DNA from: JAAYCB01 sp012744395
GTDB lineage: Bacteria; Planctomycetota; Planctomycetia; Pirellulales; Thermoguttaceae
Length of the DNA: 11,912 bases
NCBI GenBank assembly: GCA_028703175.1
Contig: JAQVNJ010000165.1
Location: forward strand, 1-11,912
Direction of reading: 5' to 3'
Shown here: piece after piece, positions 1 through 7,856 of the stretch
Layout of the letters: each line of letters opens with the position of its first letter
Numbering within the stretch: position 1 is the stretch's first letter
The notes under the pieces: model-generated
What the model saw: the letters and a program-made list of their open reading frames with translations, nothing else
Database searches by the model: none
What the model was told of the DNA's origin: nothing
Position numbers and translations under genes: made by a program

Positions 1-3000
1 GCGGTCAGACAGGCGGCCGATGGCGCGTGGTATCGGATCGCCAGGCTGGAGGCGACGGCCAACGTCCTTGTCCGCGACATTCCGCTGACTTCGATCGAAG
101 CGGCGGTCGTTCCTCCCGACATCCCGCTGGGGCGGTCGAGCCGGTTGAAGATCGACGCCATCGCCGATGACGGAAAGCGCTACTCCTTGCTGGGCTCGTC
201 GCGACTGGCGCTCGGCGTGAATCCCTCCCCCGTGGCAACGCCGCACATCCACACCATCCAGGGCGACCGGGTCGGCCGCGCCGAGTTGTCGGCTTCCTTC
301 GATCACGGCGCCCTGGCGGGAGCCGCCCGTTTTAGCGTGGTTCCCACCTGCGCGGTCCGCTCGCTGATCGTCGCGCCGGAATCGATCGCGATGGCGGTCG
401 GCGAGGTGGCCGAGTTGGGCATCGCCGCGCCTGGTCCAGCGCCGGTCGAATTGGCCAGCTCCGACCCGGCCGTGGTCGAAGTCACCGAAGACAACCGGCT
501 GGTTGGCCGCGCCGAGGGAAGCGCGCAGGTCGCCGTCAGGCAAGGCGCCGAGAGCCGCACGGTCCAAGTCGCCGTCCGCAACGAAGACCTCCGCGCAATC
601 GAGATTGCCCCCTCGCGGATCGTCGTCCCCGTCGACCACGAGCGCGAAGTTCGCGTCTACGGCCGATTGGCCGACGGCCGGCGGCTCGAGCTGGCCCCCG
701 AGGCGATCGAGACGGAGGCCTTGCCCTCGCCGCGCTACGCGGATTTCGACCGCCGTGCGATGGCCCTCTTGGGCCGTGCGCCGACCGGGGCCGGTCCGCC
801 GCAGTCGCTCGCGCTCCGCTGCGGGGCACTGGCAAACGCCGCGCCGGTCGACGTGGTGGTCGCCCCGCACGGGGTGGAGTTGACGCCGGCCGGACCGGTG
901 GAATTGCCCCTGGGGCAGATGCTCAGCCTCGATGCCTGGGCCAACTACGCCGGCTCACGCCGGGTGCAATTGCCGCCGGAACGCCTCCAATGGGAATGCC
1001 GGCCGGCCGCGCCCGATCCGCCCGGCCTCGAGCTGCGCGGGCACAAGCTCGCGGCGCTAGCGGCTGATTCGGGCGCGATCAAGGTCAGGGCCGCCGATTT
1101 CGGGCGCTGGAGCAATCAGGTCGAGGTGCGGAGCGTCGGGCCGGAAGACGTGACGCTGCGGCTCCAGCTCGACCGCAAGCTTCGCCTGGTGGGCGAACCC
1201 GGAACGCTGCGGATCGATGGGACCGGCCCCCGCGGCGACGTGGAACTGGTGCCGGAACTGGCCCAACTTCAAAGCGGTCCACCGGAGATCGTCGCGGTCG
1301 AGCCCGGCAGCGACCGGCTGCTGGCCACCGGTCCCGGGGCGACGACAATCACGGCCACGCACCCGGCGACGCAGTCGCCGGCCAGCCTCGATCTTGTCGT
1401 GGTCGAGCCGGCCAAGGCCCGGCTGGTCTTCGAACCGGCCGCCGTGCGGATCGCCGTCGATGAGACGGCGGCGCTGCGGCTCTACCTGGAGGGGCTTCAC
1501 GATGAAAAAGTCGAGCGGGCCGAGATGTCCGGACCGGGCGTGGGCTACAGCCTGCAGCAGCCCGAGGCGGTCGTTTGGCGCCCGCCCGTGCTCGTTGGCC
1601 GCGTAGCGGCCGAGCCTTTCGAGCTAGCCGCCACGTACCTGCCGTACCTGGCCCGGCCCGCCGCGGCGAAGATCGAGGTGGTCGCACCAGAATCGCCCTC
1701 GGAGATGCGGATCACGCCCGCCGCGGCGTCGCTGGCGGCGGGGCAGAGCGTCTCGCTGAAAGTGGAAGCCCAGTGGCCGGGCTTGGAAGGCTGGCGCGAA
1801 GTCCGCCCCGACGCCGTCGCCTGGGACGTGCCGAGCGAACTACGCTGGTGGCCGGCCGCCGGCGGACTGCGCCCGGCAGTCGGACTCGGCCCGGCGGGCG
1901 GAGGCGGCCGGCTTCACGCGGAGTTCCAGGGCCGGCGGGCGGCGATGGATATCGCCGCCGTCCAAGCCGCGCTCGACCCGGCGGACCTCGCGGTGACGCT
2001 CGAACTGGCGCGCGAGCCGGTGGGCCGGTATCTGTTCGTCGGCCAGAGTCAACGCTACCAGGTTCTCCTCCGCAAAGGGGAGCAGCAGGAGCCGGCCGCC
2101 GAGGTCGCCTGGCCGCCGGATTTCGAGAACCAGCTCGTCCGCTGGCGCGCCCCGGTGCTCACCGCCAAACAGGCCGGCCACCAGCAATGGCTCACGGCCC
2201 GCTGCGGCGGCCGCGCAATCCGCTTCGACACGGTCGCGATCGAGCCGCGAAGCGCCAGCGCCCTGCCGTCGCGGCGGCCCGATCAGCCGATCGAAGTCCG
2301 CGTGCTCAGCGACCAAGGGCCCGGCGTGGCGCTGCCCGTTGGCGCGGAGTTCGACGATTTCCGTGTCGAGGCCGAATACGCCGACGGCTTCGTGCGGATT
2401 GTGACCAGGAAGGCCACGATCCGCTTGGGCGAGAACCAGCTTCGCGGGCCCGTCTCGTTCGCCGGAGGGAGAATCATCGGCGTTGAGCCCGGCAGAGCAC
2501 TGGTCGAAGCGGAATTCGACGGCGTCGCCTCCAAGGGCGGCCTCCAAGTCACGGTCACCGACAAGCTCGATATCGACGAGATTCGGATTGCGCCCGAGCT
2601 GGTCAACATCCTGCCGGGCGAGACGGTCGGCCTGGACGTAATCGGCTACAAGAGCGGCCGCTCCGTCGGCCGGATCACCGGCATCGCCGGCGTCCAGTGG
2701 TCTGCGAGCAACGCCCAGGTCGCCCAGCTGAGCGGCTCGTCGGTCAGGGGGTTAAACCGCGGCGAAAGCGCTGTCACCGCCCAGTTCGGCGCGATCACCA
2801 GCCGGCCGGCGGCGATCCGCGTGGTCGATTCGCTTGCCGAGGCGTTGACCGTCGACCAGGAATCGATCGAGATCGTCGTGGGCGAGAGCCGGCGGATCGG
2901 TGTCGACCTGGGCGTGTTCCGCGGCGAAGTGGATTTCAGCCGCTCGGCGCGCGTCACCTCGGCTCTTCCCGGCGTGGTTCGCTACGATCCGCTCACGCAC

Positions 3001-5169
3001 AGCCTCGTGGGGGTCTCACCCGGCGCCGCGGCGGTCACCTTCGCGTGGGGCGACAAGCTGGCAACTACCAGTGTCCGCGTCCTGCCCGTAGGCGCGGTGC
3101 ACGGACGAATCGTCGTCGAGCCGGCTTCCGGCGTCCTCTCGCCGGGCCAGGCGCTCGATCTTCGCGTCTACGTGTTGACCGGCGACGGCCGGCGGATCGA
3201 CCGGACGGCGTCTTGCCTGCTCAGCAGCTCCGCACCGCAGACGGTTTCCATCGCGGGCAACCTGGCGTGCGCGCAGACGACAGGCGAAGCGGAGATCACC
3301 GCCCAACTGCCCGAGTCGGCAACGCCGGGCAAGGCCCACGTCACGGTCAACAGCGGGCCAATCACCGAAATCAGCGTTGAGCCGGCCAGGCTTGCCATGT
3401 CGGTTGGCGATCTTGCGCAACTCCGCGTCGTCGGCCGCAGCGCCTCGGGCGCGGAATTGCTGTTTCCTCAACCGGACCTGGCGGTTTCGGTGACTGGGCC
3501 CGATCCGCAAGCTGTCCGGATCGTCGGCGCGGAGCAGGTGCAGGCAATCTCGCCCGGAGAGGCCGGCCTGGCCGTCACCTACCAAGGCCGGGCGGCGGCG
3601 CGTGTGCCGGTCACGGTGACCGACCCGCCTTGGACCGGCCTGGTGCTCGATCCGCTCCGCGCCGCGATTCACCCGGGACAAGGAGTGGTCTACCAGGCGT
3701 CGGCGCTCCGCGGCGCGGAACGGCGCGTCGTCACCGAGAACGATGGTCTGGGGCTCTACGTCAGCGACCCGGCGGTCGCACGCGTGGTTGGCAACATGGC
3801 CGTCGAGGGCGTGGTAGCCGGCCGGACTGCGGTCGTCGCCCGGCTCGGCTCGCAGTCGGCCGAGGCGGCGCTCGACGTGCTCGCCGGTTGGGGGCCGCCG
3901 GGCCGGGCGGTGCTCCATTCCGGCCGGAGGGCGATTGTTGGACCGGGCTACGGATATTTCGGCTCAGACTGGGTGGTTCGCGGCGGTCCGGGCTACGTGC
4001 TCGGTGACGTGGAACGCCCGGCGTCCCACGCTGCCGGCACGGGGCTGCAATTCTCGCCCGACGTTCTCCGCATCGGCGCCGGTTCGCCCGGCGCGGCGGT
4101 CCGTGTGCTGCAAGTCTTCGCCGACGGCTCGTCGATCGACGTGAGCGGCGACCCGGCCCTGGAGTTCACCCAGCCCCACCAGGTTGCCAGGCTCGAAAAG
4201 ACTCCGGCAGGGCCGGTGTTTCGCCCGGTTCGCCCCGGGCAGACGCGGGTCGCGGCCCGGCTCGGGACCCTGATCACGATCCCCGAGCTGCTGATCGAGG
4301 TCGGCGACTACGGCGCGGCCGCCGGGCGACTGGAGGTCATACCCCAGACGCTCGATCTGGTCGAAGGCGAGGTCGGCGGCTTCCGCAGTGTGCAAGTCCA
4401 TCCCGGCGCTGGCCAGGCGCCGTTCGAAGTCGACTATGCGGTTGAGATACCCGCCGGTCAAACCGTGGTCGGCGCCTCGGGAGACGGCCGGTTGCGGGGC
4501 CTGGCCGGCGGCACGGCTCGGGTCGTGGTCTCGGCCCGCGTGCCGGGGACGGCTCACGATGGGCTCTCCACGGTGGCGCACGTCGAGGTTAGCGGGCTGG
4601 AGCTGGCGATCGAACCCGCCCGGGTGACCCTCGGCGTCGGCGAGGCCGCCCCGCCGCTGATCGTCTATGCCAGCCAGGCCGGCGGGGCGCGCTACCCGGT
4701 GGCCGCGGAGCTGGAGAGCATGGACCGATCGGTCCTTGCGCCCGCGGCCGCCGGGTTCCGCGCCGAGGGGCTTGGCGCGACGCAAGTCCGGGCGACCTAC
4801 CGGGGCCGCGAGGCGGCTGCCGAGGTGATGGTTACCGGCGAGCGTTTCTTGAACGTGGCAACCACGCTCGACAGCGGCGCAAGCGACTTCGCCGTCCAGA
4901 TCGAGGTGCTGGCCGCCGCCTCGGAGGGGCGATTGGAGTACCGCGTTGTCGGAGCGGGTGGAAATGCAGCTACGGAGTGGGTGTCCGCAACTCTTAAGAG
5001 TGGACAGCAACGGGTGGTTCTGGCCAGTCCGCGAATCCCTTATCGCGATCGTACGGCGCGTTACAGCGTGATTTTGGAGGCCAGACCCCAGGCAGGTGGT
5101 TCGACTCAACGATATCCGTTTACCTTCCGATTGGAATCAAGAATCGTGGAAGATCGGCCGAAACGCTGA
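1..5169 (+). CDS. Giant multi-domain bacterial Ig-like (Big_2-type) repeat protein, 5'-partial
   Basis: The reading frame is open from the first base to the TGA at 5167-5169, giving 1,722 visible residues; the true start and any signal peptide lie upstream. A TTG at 145 falls inside an Ig-like module and is not a credible start. About 17 divergent modules recur every ~80-100 residues. Each opens with a strand of the type [IL]-x-[IV]-x-P, then a short hydrophobic stretch ending in VG or PG, and closes with a Gly-rich turn and an alternating beta strand (for example ISVEPARLAMSVGDLAQLRV near 3370). This is the Big_2/invasin-intimin Ig pattern of secreted and surface proteins. A Gly/Tyr-rich linker (about 3886-4041) interrupts the array, and a non-Ig C-terminal domain follows (about 4843-5166). 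No LPXTG motif, PEP-CTERM motif or transmembrane anchor is visible at the C-terminus. Role is probably structural or adhesive; a periplasmic scaffold is also possible. Module family is fairly sure, function is not. Confidence 0.88.
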   Translation, partial: AVRQAADGAWYRIARLEATANVLVRDIPLTSIEAAVVPPDIPLGRSSRLKIDAIADDGKRYSLLGSSRLALGVNPSPVATPHIHTIQGDRVGRAELSASFDHGALAGAARFSVVPTCAVRSLIVAPESIAMAVGEVAELGIAAPGPAPVELASSDPAVVEVTEDNRLVGRAEGSAQVAVRQGAESRTVQVAVRNEDLRAIEIAPSRIVVPVDHEREVRVYGRLADGRRLELAPEAIETEALPSPRYADFDRRAMALLGRAPTGAGPPQSLALRCGALANAAPVDVVVAPHGVELTPAGPVELPLGQMLSLDAWANYAGSRRVQLPPERLQWECRPAAPDPPGLELRGHKLAALAADSGAIKVRAADFGRWSNQVEVRSVGPEDVTLRLQLDRKLRLVGEPGTLRIDGTGPRGDVELVPELAQLQSGPPEIVAVEPGSDRLLATGPGATTITATHPATQSPASLDLVVVEPAKARLVFEPAAVRIAVDETAALRLYLEGLHDEKVERAEMSGPGVGYSLQQPEAVVWRPPVLVGRVAAEPFELAATYLPYLARPAAAKIEVVAPESPSEMRITPAAASLAAGQSVSLKVEAQWPGLEGWREVRPDAVAWDVPSELRWWPAAGGLRPAVGLGPAGGGGRLHAEFQGRRAAMDIAAVQAALDPADLAVTLELAREPVGRYLFVGQSQRYQVLLRKGEQQEPAAEVAWPPDFENQLVRWRAPVLTAKQAGHQQWLTARCGGRAIRFDTVAIEPRSASALPSRRPDQPIEVRVLSDQGPGVALPVGAEFDDFRVEAEYADGFVRIVTRKATIRLGENQLRGPVSFAGGRIIGVEPGRALVEAEFDGVASKGGLQVTVTDKLDIDEIRIAPELVNILPGETVGLDVIGYKSGRSVGRITGIAGVQWSASNAQVAQLSGSSVRGLNRGESAVTAQFGAITSRPAAIRVVDSLAEALTVDQESIEIVVGESRRIGVDLGVFRGEVDFSRSARVTSALPGVVRYDPLTHSLVGVSPGAAAVTFAWGDKLATTSVRVLPVGAVHGRIVVEPASGVLSPGQALDLRVYVLTGDGRRIDRTASCLLSSSAPQTVSIAGNLACAQTTGEAEITAQLPESATPGKAHVTVNSGPITEISVEPARLAMSVGDLAQLRVVGRSASGAELLFPQPDLAVSVTGPDPQAVRIVGAEQVQAISPGEAGLAVTYQGRAAARVPVTVTDPPWTGLVLDPLRAAIHPGQGVVYQASALRGAERRVVTENDGLGLYVSDPAVARVVGNMAVEGVVAGRTAVVARLGSQSAEAALDVLAGWGPPGRAVLHSGRRAIVGPGYGYFGSDWVVRGGPGYVLGDVERPASHAAGTGLQFSPDVLRIGAGSPGAAVRVLQVFADGSSIDVSGDPALEFTQPHQVARLEKTPAGPVFRPVRPGQTRVAARLGTLITIPELLIEVGDYGAAAGRLEVIPQTLDLVEGEVGGFRSVQVHPGAGQAPFEVDYAVEIPAGQTVVGASGDGRLRGLAGGTARVVVSARVPGTAHDGLSTVAHVEVSGLELAIEPARVTLGVGEAAPPLIVYASQAGGARYPVAAELESMDRSVLAPAAAGFRAEGLGATQVRATYRGREAAAEVMVTGERFLNVATTLDSGASDFAVQIEVLAAASEGRLEYRVVGAGGNAATEWVSATLKSGQQRVVLASPRIPYRDRTARYSVILEARPQAGGSTQRYPFTFRLESRIVEDRPKR
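88..4842 (+). repeat. Array of ~17 divergent Ig-like modules (protein-level repeat)
   Basis: Approximate module starts, read from the recurring opening strand, are 88, 361, 592, 871, 1147, 1418, 1702, 1984, 2290, 2572, 2839, 3100, 3361, 3631, 4042, 4324 and 4597. Spacing is mostly 230-300 bases; the longer step from 3631 to 4042 contains the linker. The modules are strongly diverged and I see no long DNA-level repeat, so the array is old rather than recently expanded. Modules 6-8 (1418-2289) fit the consensus least well and could be another beta-sandwich type. The module near 3100 carries two cysteines (codons 1072 and 1090 from the window start) that could form a disulfide. Boundaries are accurate to perhaps 10 residues. 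Confidence 0.75.
3886..4041 (+). other. Gly/Tyr/Pro-rich linker inside the Ig array
   Basis: About 50 residues (codons ~1296-1347 from the window start) are rich in Gly, Tyr, Trp, Pro and Arg, with GYGYF and RGGPGY segments. They lack the alternating beta pattern of the modules on either side. The segment separates 14 upstream modules from three downstream modules plus the C-terminal domain. It could be a flexible hinge, a protease-sensitive site or a surface loop; nothing in the sequence decides between these. Confidence 0.5.
4843..5166 (+). other. C-terminal non-Ig domain of the giant protein
   Basis: The last ~108 residues begin at RFLNVATTLDSG. They show alternating polar and hydrophobic strands (FAVQIEV, LEYRVVG, YSVILEA, YPFTFRLE) and no Big_2 opening strand. 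The end is basic and charged (ESRIVEDRPKR), without a sorting motif or hydrophobic anchor. A closing beta-sandwich or a secretion or attachment domain is plausible. The DNA here is less G+C-rich than the Ig array, about 48% over 5101-5160 by hand count. Confidence 0.45.
4982..5006 (+). repeat. Imperfect inverted repeat inside the 3' end of the Ig-protein gene
   Basis: A perfect 12-base palindrome, ACTCTTAAGAGT (4990-5001), is flanked by TGTCC at 4982-4986 and GGACA at 5002-5006. This gives 11-base arms with a three-base GCA bulge on the left. It lies within coding sequence, about 250 bases upstream of the SrfC-like start, at the beginning of a lower-G+C stretch. It could be an operator for a dimeric regulator, an RNA hairpin, or chance. 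Confidence 0.4.
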
Positions 5170-5210
5170 CCCGAGCGGACTTCCCGCCCGGCGTCGGGGA
5201 GCCGGATACG

Positions 5211-5291
5211 ATGAAACGCTCAAGAACACCCCCCCAGAAGATGGACGGAAAGACCCGATGGGATTTCCTGACGAACGCGATCGCAGCTTGA
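5211..5291 (+). CDS. Possible 26-codon leader ORF overlapping the SrfC-like start
   Basis: An ATG at 5211 is preceded by GGGGAG (5196-5201) at a nine-base spacing, a better Shine-Dalgarno than that of the SrfC-like gene. The frame encodes MKRSRTPPQKMDGKTRWDFL and six more residues, then stops at 5289-5291, 31 bases inside the SrfC-like gene in another frame. It could couple or attenuate translation of that gene, or be chance in the 88-base intergenic region. I see no known peptide family. Confidence 0.2.
   Translation: MKRSRTPPQKMDGKTRWDFLTNAIAA
5247..5252 (+). promoter_or_regulatory. Probable ribosome binding site for the SrfC-like gene
   Basis: The purine run GGAAAG lies five bases before the ATG at 5258. 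It is a modest Shine-Dalgarno match, and it supports 5258 over a GTG at 5096 that lies inside the preceding gene. Confidence 0.45.
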
Positions 5292-7846
5292 TCAGGCAGG
5301 CCGAGCAGGTCGAACAGTTGGCCACCGAATTATGCGATTGGCTGGCCGAGTTCAATCCCGCCCGAAAGGCCGTCGACCTGCTGCCGATCGCCGAGAGCGA
5401 CGAATTCGAGGTGCTCCAGCTTCGCCGCCTGGCGGGCAACCTGTATACCTCGTCGAAAGTCCCCGTGGCCGCGGCCGTGTACGGCCCGTCGCAGGTGGGA
5501 AAGAGCCTGTTCATGGGCCAGGTGCTCAAACCGTCGAGCGAGGCCTACAGCCCGCTTGGGCGCGACGAGCAGCACGGCGAGCCCGCCTACTACAAAGCCC
5601 TCTCCTTCGACAACGATTTGAATCCGCAGAGCGGATCCAACGAGGCGACCGCGCTGGTCACCCGGTTTACGACCAAGGATCGAATCGCCGCCAGCGTGGC
5701 GCCCGAGTATCCGGTGATGGTCCGCGCGCTGACCCGGGCGGAGTGGATTCGCGTGCTCGCCCGCGGGTTCCACGTCGAGTGCCAGACGCCGCAGCGGGCC
5801 TGGCAGCAGACCGAGTTGGAAGAGTTGTTTGAGGAGCTCGGGCGGCAGCACGGCGCCCGCGGGGTCGATCGCAAGTGGCGGATGGACCTCCTCGACGCCT
5901 TCTCCTACATGCGTTCGGTCGACCGCCGCGGCTTTCCCGCCAAGGAAGCCGCGTTGAGCGGGCTGATGAGCCGATATCCACTCAGCGACGACGGCTACGT
6001 GGCCGCCGCCGCGCGGCTCTTCTGGGACGACTGGGACTCGCTCACCGGGCTGTTTGTCAGGATCAACGCGTTTCTCGACAAGATTCGCCGCGGCGATCAC
6101 GACCCGGCGATTCTCACCCACTGGGCGGGCGTGCGGTTCCTGCTCGACAGCCAGCGGCAGAAGTTCCACGAACGGCGGACCTCGAAATGTTTCACTCGCG
6201 TGGCGTGGAACGAGTTCCACCTCCGCGAGCGCGACGGTTGGCACGTCCTCGAGTACCACCCGGGAAGCGGTGACGGCAGCGAAGACCAGGAGACGATCCA
6301 GGCCGCCATGCTGGAACTCGTCATGCCGGTCTTGCCCCACCGCTTGAACGACGACTGGCGGAAGGTCATCGAGCAGATGGACTTTCTCGATATTCCCGGG
6401 ATGCGGGCCGGCCGGCAGGGCGCCGAACAGGGCAAACGCACGGGGGCCGACACGATCGACGAGCAGATGGAGATCGTCAAACGGGGCAAGGTGGCCTACC
6501 TCTTCGAACGCTATACCGAGGAGTTGCAAATCCAGACGTTGTTTCTCCTCTCGCGGGGCGGAAACCTCGAAGTCACCTCGCAGATGAAATACCACATCGA
6601 CAAGTGGGGGCGGGCGCGCTACGGCGAAAAGGTCTGGCCGCAGAAGGTCCACGACGACGTCCCCGCCCTGTTCATCGGCATGACCGGGATCGACGAGGAA
6701 TTCCGCAACCGCGAGGAATACGCCGAGAAAGGACTCTACGACGCCCGGCTCGGCCAATTGGTCGACGCCCTGGGCAACGTGATGAACGACTTCGGCGGCA
6801 GGGGGAAGGCGTTTGCCAACACCTACCCGATCCGCTATCCCGGCACCTGGGACACCAACGCAGAGCAGCGCCAAGAGGCCGACCCGCAGAAATGGGCGCG
6901 GGCGAAGAAGGCCTTTCTCGAATCGGAAATGGTCGCCGAGTACATGAAATCGCCCGAGCTCCGCTGGGATGCCGCGATGCGCGACGACGACGGCGGCCTG
7001 TCGTTGATCAGCGCCGGCATCCGCTCGGTGACCACCGCAACCGAGAAGCAGGACCAACTCCAACGCGAAATCCTCGAAATCAACAACCGCCTCCTCCAGC
7101 TTTCGCGCGATTGGGTGGTCGACCCCGACGCCAACGTCGATCGGGAAAAACGCATCCGCGCCGCCGTCCGCGTTGTCGACTGGCTCAGGCAGGACGAGCG
7201 GGCGGCCTACCACCGCGTCCACGCCATCCAGCAGTCGATGAGCGTCCAGCCGGGCGACGAGTTGCAGCTCGCCGACTGCGCCGAGATCACCAGCAAACGC
7301 CATGGCGACCCCCTGCCGCGGCACCTCCGCGGGTTTCTCCACGAGTGGGCCACCGTCACCGTCCCCAAGCGCTGGGAGGAACACATGGCCGAGCACGAGG
7401 AGGGCGCGCCCTGGCTCGATGCGAACGACATCAACGCCTTCGCCCGCTACCTCCGCGATTACCTGCTGACCGACGATGTCTTCGGCGCCCTCGCGGAACG
7501 GCTCGGGCCGATTGTCCATCTGAAAACCCGGGATGAGGCCGCCCGGCGCAGGGCGCGAAGAAAATACGTCCAGATCATCATCAACGACTTCGTGATGAAT
7601 CCCGGCCCGAGCAGGACGCCCATCCCCTCGCCGCAGAAAACGGCCGGCCAGGCCGCCCCGCCGCCGGACGCCGCTCCGCCGCCGCCCGAGGAGCCGGACT
7701 TCGACCGCTTCGGACTGATGGCGCCGTTCGTCCGCCGCTGGATCCAGCGGCTGCCGCAGGCCCTGGCCCGCGGCGCCGGCGAGCACGTGCAGATTCCGCC
7801 GGGCAACGACGAGCTGATCAAGATCGTGGAACCATTCGACGTTTGA
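5258..7846 (+). CDS. srfC: SrfC-like P-loop NTPase (putative virulence factor family), dynamin/GTPase-like
   Basis: This 862-residue protein resembles the SrfC / Virul_Fac family, cytosolic partners of SrfB named from the Salmonella srfABC operon. Seen in the sequence: Walker A GPSQVGKS at residues 76-83, a threonine at T131 after GSNEA that could serve as the switch-I (G2) residue, DIPG at 378-381 as the G3/Walker B motif, and TGID at 476-479 after a hydrophobic strand in the place of a G4 motif. A family-like long helical region follows, with a DGGLSLI motif and KQDQLQREIL helix. Near the C-terminus a Pro/Ala-rich spacer (about 780-812) leads to a short basic helical tail. The ATG at 5258 is chosen because it has a modest Shine-Dalgarno and avoids a 74-base overlap with the Ig gene; the residues upstream of it look non-conserved. 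It ends ten bases before the SrfB-like gene, so the two are probably co-translated. Nucleotide binding is well supported; GTP over ATP is inference, since a canonical NKxD is absent. It is longer than I recall for enterobacterial SrfC. Confidence 0.82.
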   Translation: MGFPDERDRSLIRQAEQVEQLATELCDWLAEFNPARKAVDLLPIAESDEFEVLQLRRLAGNLYTSSKVPVAAAVYGPSQVGKSLFMGQVLKPSSEAYSPLGRDEQHGEPAYYKALSFDNDLNPQSGSNEATALVTRFTTKDRIAASVAPEYPVMVRALTRAEWIRVLARGFHVECQTPQRAWQQTELEELFEELGRQHGARGVDRKWRMDLLDAFSYMRSVDRRGFPAKEAALSGLMSRYPLSDDGYVAAAARLFWDDWDSLTGLFVRINAFLDKIRRGDHDPAILTHWAGVRFLLDSQRQKFHERRTSKCFTRVAWNEFHLRERDGWHVLEYHPGSGDGSEDQETIQAAMLELVMPVLPHRLNDDWRKVIEQMDFLDIPGMRAGRQGAEQGKRTGADTIDEQMEIVKRGKVAYLFERYTEELQIQTLFLLSRGGNLEVTSQMKYHIDKWGRARYGEKVWPQKVHDDVPALFIGMTGIDEEFRNREEYAEKGLYDARLGQLVDALGNVMNDFGGRGKAFANTYPIRYPGTWDTNAEQRQEADPQKWARAKKAFLESEMVAEYMKSPELRWDAAMRDDDGGLSLISAGIRSVTTATEKQDQLQREILEINNRLLQLSRDWVVDPDANVDREKRIRAAVRVVDWLRQDERAAYHRVHAIQQSMSVQPGDELQLADCAEITSKRHGDPLPRHLRGFLHEWATVTVPKRWEEHMAEHEEGAPWLDANDINAFARYLRDYLLTDDVFGALAERLGPIVHLKTRDEAARRRARRKYVQIIINDFVMNPGPSRTPIPSPQKTAGQAAPPPDAAPPPPEEPDFDRFGLMAPFVRRWIQRLPQALARGAGEHVQIPPGNDELIKIVEPFDV

Positions 7847-7856
7847 GAACCGATCG

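Noticed and set aside
145..147. TTG as start of the Ig-repeat protein
   Set aside because: The frame is open to base 1, the first module already begins near base 88, and no Shine-Dalgarno precedes the TTG.
1575..2486. A 303-codon + strand frame inside the Ig gene
   Set aside because: An Arg/Gly/Pro-rich alternate-frame translation typical of high-G+C shadows; no motif.
5096..5098. GTG as start of the SrfC-like gene
   Set aside because: It overlaps the Ig gene by 74 bases, lacks a clear ribosome binding site, and would add 54 residues that look like translated intergenic sequence. ATG at 5258 is better.
3964..5109. A 381-codon reverse-strand frame opposite the end of the Ig-protein gene
   Set aside because: It is a shadow of high G+C codon use; the sense strand shows regular Ig modules.
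5099..5210. A sigma-70 promoter before srfC
   Set aside because: Candidate hexamers such as TTCGAC/TACCTT and TACGAT match poorly or have wrong spacing; not enough to annotate.
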